Positions 1 through 9,928 of a stretch of 64,000 nt of DNA are shown here, in pieces (the first letter of the stretch is position 1; each line of letters starts with the position of its first letter). The translations under genes and the position numbers were made by a program. Origin of the DNA: JAWKTT01 sp041398965. GTDB lineage: Bacteria > Planctomycetota > Planctomycetia > Planctomycetales > Planctomycetaceae. The notes beneath the pieces are model-generated. The model was not told the origin of the DNA, ran no database searches, and saw nothing but the letters and a program-made list of their open reading frames with translations. Location of the stretch: positions 350,197 to 414,196 of the forward strand of contig JAWKTT010000003.1 in assembly GCA_041398965.1 (NCBI GenBank), read 5' to 3'.

Positions 1-1
1 T

Positions 2-1234
2 ACGCAGTATGTCGAAGACTACTTCTACACTCGGATGTCGCACTTACGGCTGAAGTTACACAATGCCGGAGTGGGTGGGGCGCGGGCCTGGGATGCCTTA
101 CAGCGATTCGACGAAGATGTCGCCAGCTATAAGCCGAAGTATGTGACGATCCTCCTCGGGATGAACGATGGAACCTATCGCCCCTATGACGAAGCGACGT
201 TTCAGACGTACCGTCAGGACATGACGGCATTGCTCGACCAGTTGCAGGGGCTCGGAGCGACCGCCATTCCGATGACCCCCACCATGTTCGACGCACGGGC
301 TGATCGGGCACGACCCAACAACAAGCGGGATCCGGAATCGCAGGCACTCTACAACTCCGTACTGGCCTATTACGGGGCATGGCTAAGGGAGGTCTCGGTC
401 GAACGGGGGCTTGGATTCGTCGACATGTACGGCCCACTAAATACGATCACTCTCGAACAGCGTAAAACCGATGCCGCCTTCACGCTCATTCAGGATGCCA
501 TCCATCCGGGGGCACCGGGTCAGGTGGTGATGGCGACGGCGATGATTACCGACATGGGACTTCCCCGGCAACTCTCGAATATCACGATCACTGTGGGATC
601 GGGGGGGCCGAAAGCCAAGAGGGATAACGGCGGGGGACTGAAAGCAACCGGGCGTGCCAGTGGCGGAAAACTGAGCGACATTGCCGTCACCGAGACGGGG
701 GTTGCGTTTACGTTCCATCCTCAGAGTCTTCCGTGGGTTCTGCCTGAAGAGGCTCAACTGGGGGCGAAGCTGACGAAACTCGGCCACAAGCTCAGCCGCG
801 AAGCCCTCGATGTTCACGGGCTCGCTCCAGGTCAGTACCAGCTCCTCATTGATGGAGTCGAGGTTGGGACCTACTCGTCGGCAACGCTCGAACGACACAT
901 CGAACTACAGGAGAACGCCAAGACCCCGCAGTATCAACAGGCGCTCGCTGTCGCCAACCTCAACAAGGAGCGAAACGAAAAGGCGGTTCGCAAGTTGCGG
1001 GGGGAGTGGTCGCAGTATCAGCAATTCGCGCGGGCTCGAAGGACCGCGACGGAGAAGCCTGATGACGAGCAGGCTCAAAAGCAACTGGCCACTCTGACGG
1101 AAAAGATCACCGGGATGGCAGAACGTGTTGCCCAAGCCAACGAAGAGGCCCGCAGTTACGAAGACCGCATCTTCGAGATCAATCAGCCTCGGTCTGTCCG
1201 CTACGAGTTGAAGCGAGTCGAAATGATGAAGTAG
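2..1234 (+). CDS. SGNH/GDSL-type hydrolase, 5'-truncated
   Basis: The reading frame is open from base 2, so the gene starts outside the window. The visible 5' end encodes QYVEDYFYTR just before the first internal ATG at 35, which reads as family sequence rather than a start. The block GMNDG (GxND, oxyanion region) and the late DAIHPGAPGQ (catalytic Asp/His block, D-x-x-H-P) identify an SGNH/GDSL esterase fold; the catalytic Ser block must lie upstream of the window. The last 120 residues are charged and heptad-like and probably form a coiled coil. Such proteins are usually exported esterases or deacetylases acting on polysaccharides. Substrate cannot be told from the sequence. Confidence 0.8.
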   Translation, partial: TQYVEDYFYTRMSHLRLKLHNAGVGGARAWDALQRFDEDVASYKPKYVTILLGMNDGTYRPYDEATFQTYRQDMTALLDQLQGLGATAIPMTPTMFDARADRARPNNKRDPESQALYNSVLAYYGAWLREVSVERGLGFVDMYGPLNTITLEQRKTDAAFTLIQDAIHPGAPGQVVMATAMITDMGLPRQLSNITITVGSGGPKAKRDNGGGLKATGRASGGKLSDIAVTETGVAFTFHPQSLPWVLPEEAQLGAKLTKLGHKLSREALDVHGLAPGQYQLLIDGVEVGTYSSATLERHIELQENAKTPQYQQALAVANLNKERNEKAVRKLRGEWSQYQQFARARRTATEKPDDEQAQKQLATLTEKITGMAERVAQANEEARSYEDRIFEINQPRSVRYELKRVEMMK

Positions 1235-1406
1235 TCGACCGGAACCGTCGGCAAATGCCGGGACTCTCGGGACGGCAGACTTTCACATCCATCGGAGCAG
1301 CCACGGAGTGACGACGTCGTAACGACCATCAAGCGACGGAAATGGATGTCCGTCGTGAGGTGAAAACAAGCGTCATGCGGGTGACACCCCCCGGTTCTGC
1401 CTGATA

Positions 1407-1880
1407 TTAGCGGCTACTGCGGGTGGTGATCCGATTCCAGAGCGATCGGCGAGGATTGGTCTCTTCTGACTTTTCCATGTCCCCTTCGTCCGGCGTCGAG
1501 TTTTCGACGGGCTGCGGAACTTGCTCAATCAAGATGCGGTTGAACTCATCTTCCGTGACGAGATGTTCAAATCGCACGGCATGATGGACAAGCGATCGCC
1601 GGGAGCGGATGGCTCCATGCGGTTCGGTATGGTGGCGGAGGATTGTCCCTTCCAGGCAGTAGACGACTCCCCCGGGCAACAGAAATCGCAGCCAGACACG
1701 GGGATGGTTCAAAGGTTGTTCGCACAGTAGTCGCACGCCGGTTGCGGAGATATCGTCGGACCACCCCTTGACAGCCAGGACGCTGCCACTGGCGTCTCGC
1801 ACGTCCGGTTGGACGATCGTCACGACGGTACGATACGAGGACCGGGGGTTCTGACGTCGGTTACTATTGTCGGTTTGCAT
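1407..1880 (-). CDS. PilZ-domain protein
   Basis: 157 residues. The N-terminal RRQNPRSSYR and the downstream DISATGVRLL fit the two halves of the PilZ cyclic-di-GMP motif (RxxxR, then D/NxSxxG), followed by a beta-rich stretch. PilZ domains bind c-di-GMP and often control motility, adhesion or polysaccharide export. The C-terminal 45 residues are acidic then basic and probably disordered. No partner enzyme lies next to it. The start is the ATG at 1880; its ribosome binding site is weak. Confidence 0.7.
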   Translation of the reverse strand: MQTDNSNRRQNPRSSYRTVVTIVQPDVRDASGSVLAVKGWSDDISATGVRLLCEQPLNHPRVWLRFLLPGGVVYCLEGTILRHHTEPHGAIRSRRSLVHHAVRFEHLVTEDEFNRILIEQVPQPVENSTPDEGDMEKSEETNPRRSLWNRITTRSSR

Positions 1881-1998
1881 CAGAGATCGGGTTTCTCGAA
1901 ACGAGGAGAGGGTCGGCTGCTGAAATCGACCTCGGTGTCGCAGCAGTTTGCGGTTGATCTATGGGACGTGAGTTGGCCAGCGGGCCGACGGAAGTTGC

Positions 1999-2124
1999 CT
2001 AGGAAGGGGTGTCTGCCTTAGCGGCAACCATCTCTTCGACAACGCGACGCAGAGTGTAGACTTGTATGCCGACCGCGAAGATTGAGATGGCAATCGCACA
2101 CAAACCTATGGTGACACCGAGCAT
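1999..2124 (-). CDS. 41-aa single-span membrane peptide
   Basis: The short frame encodes MLGVTIGLCAIAISIFAVGI, a clear transmembrane helix, then a short charged tail ending in KADTPS. A GGAGAAG Shine-Dalgarno lies about seven bases before the ATG, which is the main reason to believe it. It sits between the PilZ gene and the sirtuin gene, all on the minus strand, but with gaps that do not demand an operon. Function unknown; small helical peptides like this often modify a larger membrane partner. Confidence 0.55.
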   Translation of the reverse strand: MLGVTIGLCAIAISIFAVGIQVYTLRRVVEEMVAAKADTPS

Positions 2125-2374
2125 GAGTCTTCTCCGAACAGAAATGAGATCGTGAGTTGATGAGTTCATCAGATGGAGGCAAACATCGGCCTCGATACGA
2201 AGTCATGAACGACCTCGCTCCATCACAAACCTAGGTCGCAAACCGTCTCCCGGTTGCAGACTGGCAGCGAGTCGACCCTCGAAATTCGGGCACGCAGGGT
2301 CGATCGTGCCGAAAGAGTCGGTTATAACAGTGAGCCACCCCGCGACGAACACTCCCCAGACGAGCCGAGGGACG

Positions 2375-3139
2375 CTAGAAATCGCGGTTCGTCAGGTAGT
2401 CGTCGATCTGTTGCAGTGTCTTCCCGATCGGTTGATGCAGGACGATCTCGGCGACCCCGTCGAGAGGGGTCGGGTCGCGATTGATGATGACGAGTCGGGC
2501 CCCCTGATCGTGTGCCATCTCGGGAAGATCGGCAGCAGGATGTACGACCAGTGACGACCCGAGCACGATGAACAAGTCGGACTCGATGCCGTCCTGGGTG
2601 GCTCGATACAGGACATCTTCGGGAAGCATTTGACCGAACGACACCGTGGCATGCTTCAAGTATCCGCCGCATTGGGGACACTTCGGCGGTTCGCCCGTCT
2701 TCAAAAACTTCTTCGTCAGTGGCATGATGGCGAAGCGTTTATTGCAATCGAGACAGGCGGCCTCTCGTGCCGTGCCGTGTACTTCCCACACGCGACGACT
2801 TCCCGCCAACTGATGCAATCCGTCGATATTCTGAGTAATGATGGCATCAAGTTCCCGTTGCTGTTCCCAGTTCGCCAGTATCTCGTGGGCGACATTCGGC
2901 TTCGCCTTGATGAACTCCTGGACCGCAATCGACTTCTGTCGCCAATATTCCTTTCGTGCCTCGTCTGAGGCGACGAACTCTTGGAAGTACACCGGCTGTG
3001 ATTTCGCCCAGATTCCCCCAGGCGATCGAAAGTCCGGCAACCCACTCTCGGTCGAGACCCCTGCACCGGTGAAGACGACGGTCTTTTCGGATTGAAAAAT
3101 CCACTCGGCGACTGTTCGAAGACGCTCGGAAATTGACAT
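2375..3139 (-). CDS. cobB: NAD-dependent protein deacylase (sirtuin)
   Basis: 254 residues with the complete Sir2 signature: GAGVSTESGLPDFRS (residues 25-39, NAD binding), TQNIDGLHQ (102-110), catalytic His121 in EVHGTA, four zinc cysteines (129, 132, 154, 157) and VLGSSLVVHPAADLP near the C-terminus. Sirtuins remove acetyl or other acyl groups from lysines, using NAD and yielding O-acyl-ADP-ribose and nicotinamide. Length is normal for bacterial CobB-type enzymes. It stands alone; an acetyl-CoA synthetase partner is not in the window. Confidence 0.95.
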   Translation of the reverse strand: MSISERLRTVAEWIFQSEKTVVFTGAGVSTESGLPDFRSPGGIWAKSQPVYFQEFVASDEARKEYWRQKSIAVQEFIKAKPNVAHEILANWEQQRELDAIITQNIDGLHQLAGSRRVWEVHGTAREAACLDCNKRFAIMPLTKKFLKTGEPPKCPQCGGYLKHATVSFGQMLPEDVLYRATQDGIESDLFIVLGSSLVVHPAADLPEMAHDQGARLVIINRDPTPLDGVAEIVLHQPIGKTLQQIDDYLTNRDF

Positions 3140-3305
3140 GCTGCCAACCTGAGAGTTTTGTTGGGATTGACCTGTCGGCTCGCTCGGGCGAGTATCCGAA
3201 GAAAGACCTACTTCCCCTCAAGGGCCGGCATCTGTCAAGCTGTCTGAACGACAAGCTTAACTCCTCTCCGACCCGACATCGAGACTTGATCCCTCTATTT
3301 TGCAG

Positions 3306-4367
3306 ATGAATTCAGACGGTTTAACCTCCGGAGCACAATCCACCAGCGCCGCTGAGACGTCTGTGCTGCTGTCGACGCAGCCTCAGAGTGTCTGGCAACA
3401 AGCGACCCGACGGGGACTGCTCGGTTCGCTGGTTTGTGTTGCGTTCTTGTGGTGTCTGTACGCCTGGCAGCCCGATCTCCTGGCGGCCTTGTGTGTCCTC
3501 CCGGTCTGGACCTGGTTGCTCGTCGGCCTGACAGGCCATCTCGTGACCATCGGAAGTCGGAAGTGGCGACACTGGAAATTGAGCGCCGTCGCCTGGATCA
3601 TCTTCGGGGGAGTCTTTTGTGATGAATGGCCCTCGGTTGTCCGACAATTGGCACCCACGAAAGTCCCCCAAGACAACGAGCGGGAACTCGCCATCGTCTC
3701 GATGAATTGCCTGACCGGAAAATGGCAGATGTTCCCTGAGTTCATCGAATTAAGGCCCGACCTGATCCTGCTGCAAGAGTCCCCCAATCAACGGAAGCTG
3801 GAACCACTGGCGAGCGACCTCTATGGTGACGAAGGTGCGGTGATTTCAAGTCGAGGATGCTCGATCGTCGCGAGGGGCGAACTTGTCCTCGACTCCGACC
3901 ACTCGACCCCCTTGCTGACGATTGCCTATTGGACTCCACCGGGGGGTGAACGAACACTCGTCGTCTCGCTCCGGCTGACACACTCGCCCATCCGGGTCGA
4001 CCTCTGGCGGGGGGATTGTTGGGGGGAGCATCAAGCTTGCCGAGAGTTGCATCGCGAACAACTTGCTCCGTTGCTCGCCCTGATGAAGAGTCTCCCCTCA
4101 GACCTCCCGGTCATCGTTGGTGGCGACTTCAACACCCCGGCCCGCTCTTCGATCGTTCGTCCGCTCGAAGAGTCACTCATTGACACATTTTCCGACTCCG
4201 GTCGAGGCTGGGGGAATACGATCACGCGGGACTATCCTTTTCACCGGATCGATTCGATCTGGGTCTCCCCGCACTTCCGCCCCCTCGCCAGCCAAACCCA
4301 CATCACACCCCACTCCGACCACCGCATGGTCCACTCGCAGGTGGCAATACCTCGCAAGAAGCAGTAA
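3306..4367 (+). CDS. Membrane-anchored endonuclease/exonuclease/phosphatase-family protein
   Basis: 353 residues from the ATG at 3306; a TTG lies two codons earlier. Two hydrophobic helices fill roughly residues 38-85, so the catalytic domain is anchored and probably outside the cytoplasm. That domain shows the EEP-fold landmarks MNCLTGKW, DLILLQESP, GGDFNTPARS and the terminal SDHRMVHSQV (metal and catalytic His). The family includes nucleases, phospholipases and phosphodiesterases. The same membrane-plus-EEP layout is widespread in bacteria and its substrate is generally unknown. Confidence 0.85.
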   Translation: MNSDGLTSGAQSTSAAETSVLLSTQPQSVWQQATRRGLLGSLVCVAFLWCLYAWQPDLLAALCVLPVWTWLLVGLTGHLVTIGSRKWRHWKLSAVAWIIFGGVFCDEWPSVVRQLAPTKVPQDNERELAIVSMNCLTGKWQMFPEFIELRPDLILLQESPNQRKLEPLASDLYGDEGAVISSRGCSIVARGELVLDSDHSTPLLTIAYWTPPGGERTLVVSLRLTHSPIRVDLWRGDCWGEHQACRELHREQLAPLLALMKSLPSDLPVIVGGDFNTPARSSIVRPLEESLIDTFSDSGRGWGNTITRDYPFHRIDSIWVSPHFRPLASQTHITPHSDHRMVHSQVAIPRKKQ

Positions 4368-4402
4368 CAAGACGATTCGCCGGGCCCATACGGCAGCGCT
4401 TG

Positions 4403-6139
4403 TTAGAATTCGCTCCCCACCATGATGCGGTCAAGGAATCCCTTGAGTTGGTGGCTGCGGACAGGGTGTTGTAGCTTTCTTACAGCCTTGGCTTCGATCT
4501 GGCGGACACGTTCGCGGGTCACCTTAAAGATGCGGCCCACTTCTTCCAGGGTGTAGGTGTAACCATCCCCCAAACCGTAACGGAGCTTGATAATTTCCCG
4601 TTCGCGATAGGTGAGAGTTTTCAAGAGTTGATCGATCTTGTCCTTGAGCATCTCGGTGCCAGCGGCTCCGGAGGGGGTGTCGGTCGATTCGTCGGCGATG
4701 AAGTCGCTGAAGTAGCTGTCTTCTCCCTCGCCCATCGGACGATCGAGGCTGACCGGCTGTTTGGAGACCCGCATCACCCGTTTGACATCCTCAATCGAGA
4801 CGTTCGCGGCGAGGGCAAGTTCTTCTTCGTTCGGTTCGCGACCTAAAGTCTGCAACAACTCGCGGGAGACCTTACGCAACAAAGTCATCGTCTCGATCAT
4901 GTGGACGGGGACGCGAATGGTCCGAGCCTGATCGGCAATCGCCCGGGTGATCGCTTGGCGAATCCACCAAGTGGCGTAGGTGCTGAACTTATAACCGCGA
5001 CGATATTCGTACTTGTCGACCGCACGCATCAGACCGGTGTTCCCCTCCTGAATCAGGTCGAGGAAACTGAGGCCACGATTACGATACTTCTTAGCAATCG
5101 AGACCACCAACCGCAGGTTCGCGGCGGCGAGGTCCTGCATTGCCTTGTCGTAGGCTGAGTAGCGTTCTTGGATGGAAGCGAGACGTTCGCCCAAGGTGGT
5201 GGGGGTTTCGAGGGTCATCGCTTGTAGATCGTCGAGTTCCTGTTGCAGGTTGGCCCGTTGATCCTTAGCCGTTCGCAGCGACTTCATCGATTCGATCTGA
5301 TTGGAGAGGTCCCGCATCCGACGGCAGATGCGAGTCATCTTCTTGAGCATGACTTGAAGTCGAGTGGTCCGCAGGCTCATTTCTTCGACCAGCGTGGCCA
5401 TTTTGCGGCGACGCATCTGAATTGCTTCCCACATCGACTTGCGGGTTCCTGCGGGGACTTCGGAATCGCAACAAGCGGCAAAGTCGGCGACGTTCTGTTC
5501 CTGGAGTCGCTTAAGTGTTTCAAGGTTGTGCGGCATCCGCCCGAGAATCTGTTCCTTCTCGAGACCTTCGGTGAGAGCAACCTTAATCGTCCGATCAAAC
5601 GGGAGTTCCCCCGACTGCACTTGTTCTAACGTCTCGATCGCTTCGCGCATGGCGAAGTCCGATTCAAGGAGCTGTCGACGGAAGCGACGACGGGTCACTT
5701 CGATCGTCTTTGCCAAGTCGATCTCTTCGTCTCGCTGGAGCAGCGGAATCTCACCCATTTGCGTGAGGTAGATGCGGATCGGGTCTTCGATGCGACGCGA
5801 ACCATCGGTGGAAGCCGAGACCGTCACCTTGCTGTCACCCGACTTGGCCGCAGGCTTCTTCGTAATCGGCTTCGAGACGGTCGCTTGCGACATTGGGCTC
5901 TTCTTTGTTTTCGCCCGATTCCCCTTCGGCTCAGCTGGGTCGCGCAGGGACAGCACCTTGGCTCGTTTGTCGTTGACGATTTCCAGTCCGCGGTCTTCGA
6001 GAGCTTCGAGCAGATGGTCGAGTTTCTCGGGGGTGACCGCTTCGTCCGGGAGGTAGTCGTTCACCTGGGTGAAGGTCAAGAACCCCTGACGTTCGCCGAT
6101 TTGAATGAGGGACTTCAGGTTCTGGTCGATCTGGTGCAT
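4403..6139 (-). CDS. rpoD: Primary RNA polymerase sigma factor
   Basis: About 578 residues. It has region 1.1 (first ~70 residues), a basic linker, region 1.2 (DPIRIYLTQMGEIPLL), a non-conserved spacer, region 2 with LRLVVSIAKKYRNRGLSFLD and KFSTYATWWIRQAITRAI, region 3, and region 4.2 with EVGRIFKVTRERVRQIEAK. Region 1.1 and the spacer mark it as the housekeeping sigma factor. The frame stays open to 6187; I chose the ATG at 6139 because region 1.1 begins directly after it, with the ATG at 6148 equally possible. It follows dnaG by about 110 bases, the classic dnaG-rpoD order; rpsU is not present. Confidence 0.95.
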   Translation of the reverse strand: MHQIDQNLKSLIQIGERQGFLTFTQVNDYLPDEAVTPEKLDHLLEALEDRGLEIVNDKRAKVLSLRDPAEPKGNRAKTKKSPMSQATVSKPITKKPAAKSGDSKVTVSASTDGSRRIEDPIRIYLTQMGEIPLLQRDEEIDLAKTIEVTRRRFRRQLLESDFAMREAIETLEQVQSGELPFDRTIKVALTEGLEKEQILGRMPHNLETLKRLQEQNVADFAACCDSEVPAGTRKSMWEAIQMRRRKMATLVEEMSLRTTRLQVMLKKMTRICRRMRDLSNQIESMKSLRTAKDQRANLQQELDDLQAMTLETPTTLGERLASIQERYSAYDKAMQDLAAANLRLVVSIAKKYRNRGLSFLDLIQEGNTGLMRAVDKYEYRRGYKFSTYATWWIRQAITRAIADQARTIRVPVHMIETMTLLRKVSRELLQTLGREPNEEELALAANVSIEDVKRVMRVSKQPVSLDRPMGEGEDSYFSDFIADESTDTPSGAAGTEMLKDKIDQLLKTLTYREREIIKLRYGLGDGYTYTLEEVGRIFKVTRERVRQIEAKAVRKLQHPVRSHQLKGFLDRIMVGSEF

Positions 6140-6253
6140 AGCGATCATCCGGCTGAAAGGGAGTGAACGAAAAACGGGAGCCAACATGGCAAGTTGTTGC
6201 GCAGCGGAAGGGGGTCTTCCGTTGGGGAGAACTTGCCGGGGTGCGTGTGGGCT

Positions 6254-8146
6254 TTACCCGGTGATTTTTCTGGTGGCACGTCTCTGGTGAAATTCACTGG
6301 CCTGACGCAGGAGCGCTTCCGCTTCTGCGTCAAGGTTTCGCGATCCCTCGCCGGCGGACAGTTCCACTGCCGCCTGTTGTTGAGACTGCTCTTCTCGGCG
6401 CCATGAGAGGCTCTCGATCGACCGCCGAAGGAAAAGAGGACAGCCGTCACCAGCACTCATCTCTGCGAGCTGGTTTCGTACATTCTTTCTGCGTGCCTGT
6501 TCATCGATCCAGACTGCAAGCTGCTTGAGTTGAGGATGCTCGATGGCACTGCAATAACGTTCAAACGTTAGTGTCTCAGAACCTGAAGCAAATTGAAGGC
6601 CAATCACCAACAATCGCCGCAACGCCCTGTTTTGCAGCAATTCGGGCTTGACTCCTCTTTGTAAGAAGTTCACACATTCGGGGGCTGCACAGAGTGATTC
6701 TAACAATGGTAACTCGAAAATGTCGTCCGTCGTTGCCCGGCCTTGCAGGATGCGGGCGATCTCTTCGTGAGGCTCGGGGGACTCATCAAACCCCGACGGT
6801 CGACCAGAGTTCCCTCGTGTCGAGACACCCGAACGAATCTCCTTGTACCGGTCGCGAACCTGTTGTTCGCTCACGTGCAATCGCTGCGACAGAGCCGACA
6901 GGAGCAGACCTTCCCGGACATGCTCCGACATCTTCGGCACCACACTCAGCAGCGACAACATCTCCTCCAAGACTCGTTGACGGCCATCGACGGTCTGCAA
7001 CCCGTGCTTCCGCTGAACCGCAGCAAACTTATATTCCCACGCTTCGGGAGCGGTGTCGACAAGTTGTTGAAACGCCTCGGGTCCGCGTGCTTCCAAGAAC
7101 TCCGCAGGGTCCTGACCGTCGGGCAAAGTCAGGATGCGGAGGTCGGTGTCTTGGGTGAGGAAACGTTCAATCGCCCGCTCGGCCGCGTTTCGCCCCGCTT
7201 CGTCACCGTCATAGACAAGGACCACCTTGCGAGAGAACCGCTTGAGAGTTGTGACGTGTTGATCGGTGAGAGCCGTCCCGAGTGTCCCGACAGCGTTCGC
7301 GATGCCAGCTTGATGAGCCGCGATGCAGTCGGTGTATCCCTCCGTCACAACGGCCGTCCCGGTCGCCTTGATGGCATCACGAGCCCGGTTGAGGGCATAC
7401 ACCAGACGACTCTTGTGGAACACAGGACTCTCGGGGCTGTTCCAGTATTTGCCATGACTGTCATCATCGCCCGGCAACACCCGACCTCCAAACGCGACTG
7501 GATTGCCCCGTTCGTCCCAGATGGGAAAGAGGACTCGGTTAACGAAGTTGTCGTAGAAACCGCCATTCTCTCGGCGACCAATCAGACGAGCGGACTCTAA
7601 CTGTTCGGGCGTAAATCGTCCGCGACACTCCTGCTGCAACCAGTCCCAGTTGTTGGGGTGATAGCCCAGCTTGAACGAGGTGACAGTCTCACGAGTGAAC
7701 TGTCGCGACTGCAAGTATTCTCGGGCACTCTTGGCGAGCGGTGACTCCATGAGCGTCTTGTGAAACAGGTGCTGTGCCCAAAGGAGTGCTTCCAGGATTG
7801 CCGGTTTGTCGAAGTTGCCTTCGCCCAGCTCGCGGCGTCCCATCGACTTGGGCATCTCGAGGCCGGCCGACTTGGCGAGCGATTCGAGGGCCGAGCGGAA
7901 GTCGAGGTGCGACTCCTCCATCACAAAGGTGAAGCAATCCCCCCCCGCCTGACAGGACCAGCAACGGTAGGTCTGGCGATCTGGATAGACCCGTAGCGAA
8001 GGGTTCTTGTCGTCGTGGAAGGGACAGAGGCCGACGAACTCACGACCGCCGTTGATGCTCTTGAGAGCAACACTCTCCCCAATCAACGCGACGATGTCGG
8101 TTTTCGCTCGAACGGCTTCCTTGAATTCGCCCGACAAATCCGACAA
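6254..8146 (-). CDS. dnaG: DNA primase
   Basis: 630 residues if it starts at the TTG at 8146, which has GGAGG six bases upstream; the frame stays open to 8302 but that extension has no conserved sequence. The N-terminal zinc finger is C41-x2-H44 and C62-x2-C65. The RNA polymerase core has the TOPRIM motifs VVTEGYTDCIAAHQAG and LVYDGDEAGRNAAERA. The C-terminal region is the DnaB-interacting segment. It makes RNA primers for replication. It lies directly before rpoD and is probably cotranscribed with it. Confidence 0.95.
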   Translation of the reverse strand: MSDLSGEFKEAVRAKTDIVALIGESVALKSINGGREFVGLCPFHDDKNPSLRVYPDRQTYRCWSCQAGGDCFTFVMEESHLDFRSALESLAKSAGLEMPKSMGRRELGEGNFDKPAILEALLWAQHLFHKTLMESPLAKSAREYLQSRQFTRETVTSFKLGYHPNNWDWLQQECRGRFTPEQLESARLIGRRENGGFYDNFVNRVLFPIWDERGNPVAFGGRVLPGDDDSHGKYWNSPESPVFHKSRLVYALNRARDAIKATGTAVVTEGYTDCIAAHQAGIANAVGTLGTALTDQHVTTLKRFSRKVVLVYDGDEAGRNAAERAIERFLTQDTDLRILTLPDGQDPAEFLEARGPEAFQQLVDTAPEAWEYKFAAVQRKHGLQTVDGRQRVLEEMLSLLSVVPKMSEHVREGLLLSALSQRLHVSEQQVRDRYKEIRSGVSTRGNSGRPSGFDESPEPHEEIARILQGRATTDDIFELPLLESLCAAPECVNFLQRGVKPELLQNRALRRLLVIGLQFASGSETLTFERYCSAIEHPQLKQLAVWIDEQARRKNVRNQLAEMSAGDGCPLFLRRSIESLSWRREEQSQQQAAVELSAGEGSRNLDAEAEALLRQASEFHQRRATRKITG

Positions 8147-8688
8147 AGCGTAACCTCCAGAAGACCAGCGACGACACCGGGCCAACCTGCCCCGTGGACA
8201 CAACAGACCTGTGCCAGCGCGAAAGACAACAACTGCTGTCCAAGGTGCAAAGCCTCTGAATGCGACACACGTCATTCGACACATGCCGTCGAGCGGAGAC
8301 AAGTAGACAGGTGTACCAATAACACCCGAATTCCATTCCCCTCACTTTGCACCCAATCATACGACGGCCCAGCCAATGGTCAAGGAAAGTCGTGTGAAGC
8401 AACAGCAAACAACCACCCCAGCAACCCGATATCGTGCTTCACCTTATGCAAACCCGCAATCCGAAAAGTCCCCCGCCCTTCACCTGATTGCACAACTGGC
8501 AGACTCAACGACAGCATGGGCCGGACGCCGATCAGCTCTCTCCGCGTAAGAATGACTCGCAATCTTACGACGGATTCCAGCCGAGCGAATTGAATGTCAG
8601 GGGGCGGGCTGAGATGATGGTGAGCGTGACGTCGCCGCGACGGTTGATGCACGAGTGTGAGTTCAATTGAGACTTGGGGAGAGCGAGC
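8147..8688. other. Divergent intergenic region dnaG / App1-like gene
   Basis: About 540 bases between two divergently transcribed genes. It must hold both promoters, but I see no clear -35/-10 pair, tandem repeat or RNA gene. Long frames here on either strand have no ribosome binding sites or recognisable products. Confidence 0.4.
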
Positions 8689-9864
8689 ATGGAAACCACA
8701 CAAGCAGTCGAGGGTCAACCGGCAGAAAAGAGTCACCCGGGCGGACGGCGGGGGACGAAGTGGTTGATCGGGTTGCTGATCTTCGGCGTCGCGGCTGTTG
8801 GCGTCGCCATCTCGCAAGGGGGAGATGCGGTCAGTCCTGTGCGGAACGATGAGTCGGTGCTGCTCTTCCCGACGGCCGCTCACTACAACCCGAAAACTCA
8901 AGAGTGGGAAGCCGAGATTCACGGCTGGGTCTTTGAGCCGCAGAAAACCAAACTTCTCAATTCCGCTCTCATCAAACTGCTGAAGAAGTCGTTCACTCTC
9001 GATCCCGCCGCGGCATCGAGTGACATCTTCCAGGAACGGGCACAGTGGTTCCTCGTCGACAACGAAGGTGGCAAAGCGATGGTGATCGACGTCGATGGAC
9101 AAATCGCGACGTCAAAACCATCGGCCCCCAACGGCCACTTTGAAGCGACACTAAGTCTTCCGGTCGGCTCGTCGCGGCCGGCGGAAAAGCTGAGCGTGAT
9201 GTCGTCGCGAACGGTGTTAAAGTCTGACGACAAGCGAGAGTTTGGGAATCAGGTGTTCCTGATCCCGGATCGGGGGATATCAGTCATCAGCGATATTGAT
9301 GATACGATCAAGGTCTCAAACGTTCGCGATCATGAAGAGCTGTGTCGTCGTACACTGTTCGAAGAGTTTGAAGCCGTTCCGGACATGGCGTCTCGATATC
9401 GAGTGTGGGCCGAAGCGGGGGCGGCCTTTCACTATGTCTCGAACAGCCCTTGGCAGTTGTACGACCCACTGGCTCAGATGCTGAAGGATGAAAAATTCCC
9501 CTCAGGGACGGTGCATCTGCGACACTTCCGGATTCAAGATGGATCATTCGTCAGCTTCTTGAAAAATGATTCTGCCTCGAAGCGTCAGATGATTGATTCG
9601 CTCCTCAAGCGTTGGCCGAATCGACAATTTGTGCTCGTGGGAGACTCGGGAGAGCGAGACCCGGAAATCTATGGCGAGGTCGCCCGAGCCTTTCCACAAC
9701 AGGTGGTGTTTGTTGCGATTCGTCGGTCAACTGAAGATGATCCCCAAGGGGCGAGATTTCAATCCGCCTTTCGAGACTACCCCGCGACAAACTGGACCGT
9801 ATTCGATGATGCCGCCCACCTCAACGTCCCCGTCTTTACTCAGACACATCCTGCGACTCCTTGA
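8689..9864 (+). CDS. App1-type phosphatidate phosphatase domain protein (DUF2183)
   Basis: 391 residues from the ATG at 8689, which has GGGGAG eight bases upstream; the in-frame TTG at 8674 is less likely. One transmembrane helix near residues 22-40 anchors the protein. The second half holds ISDIDDTIKVSNV (haloacid-dehalogenase DxDxT box) and FVLVGDSGERDPEIY (late HAD acid motif), the DUF2183/App1 arrangement. Yeast App1 removes phosphate from phosphatidate. Whether the bacterial member acts on lipid is inference. No lipid genes lie beside it. Confidence 0.8.
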   Translation: METTQAVEGQPAEKSHPGGRRGTKWLIGLLIFGVAAVGVAISQGGDAVSPVRNDESVLLFPTAAHYNPKTQEWEAEIHGWVFEPQKTKLLNSALIKLLKKSFTLDPAAASSDIFQERAQWFLVDNEGGKAMVIDVDGQIATSKPSAPNGHFEATLSLPVGSSRPAEKLSVMSSRTVLKSDDKREFGNQVFLIPDRGISVISDIDDTIKVSNVRDHEELCRRTLFEEFEAVPDMASRYRVWAEAGAAFHYVSNSPWQLYDPLAQMLKDEKFPSGTVHLRHFRIQDGSFVSFLKNDSASKRQMIDSLLKRWPNRQFVLVGDSGERDPEIYGEVARAFPQQVVFVAIRRSTEDDPQGARFQSAFRDYPATNWTVFDDAAHLNVPVFTQTHPATP

Positions 9865-9928
9865 AGCACTTGCGGTCTGACATCACCAAACAATTTCCGC
9901 TCTCCTCTTTTCGCCGACTCGAACATCA

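Noticed and set aside
6743..7600. 285-residue open frame on the plus strand
   Set aside because: Antisense to the dnaG catalytic core.
8380..9102. 240-residue open frame on the minus strand
   Set aside because: Opposite the App1-like gene and its leader; no recognisable sequence.
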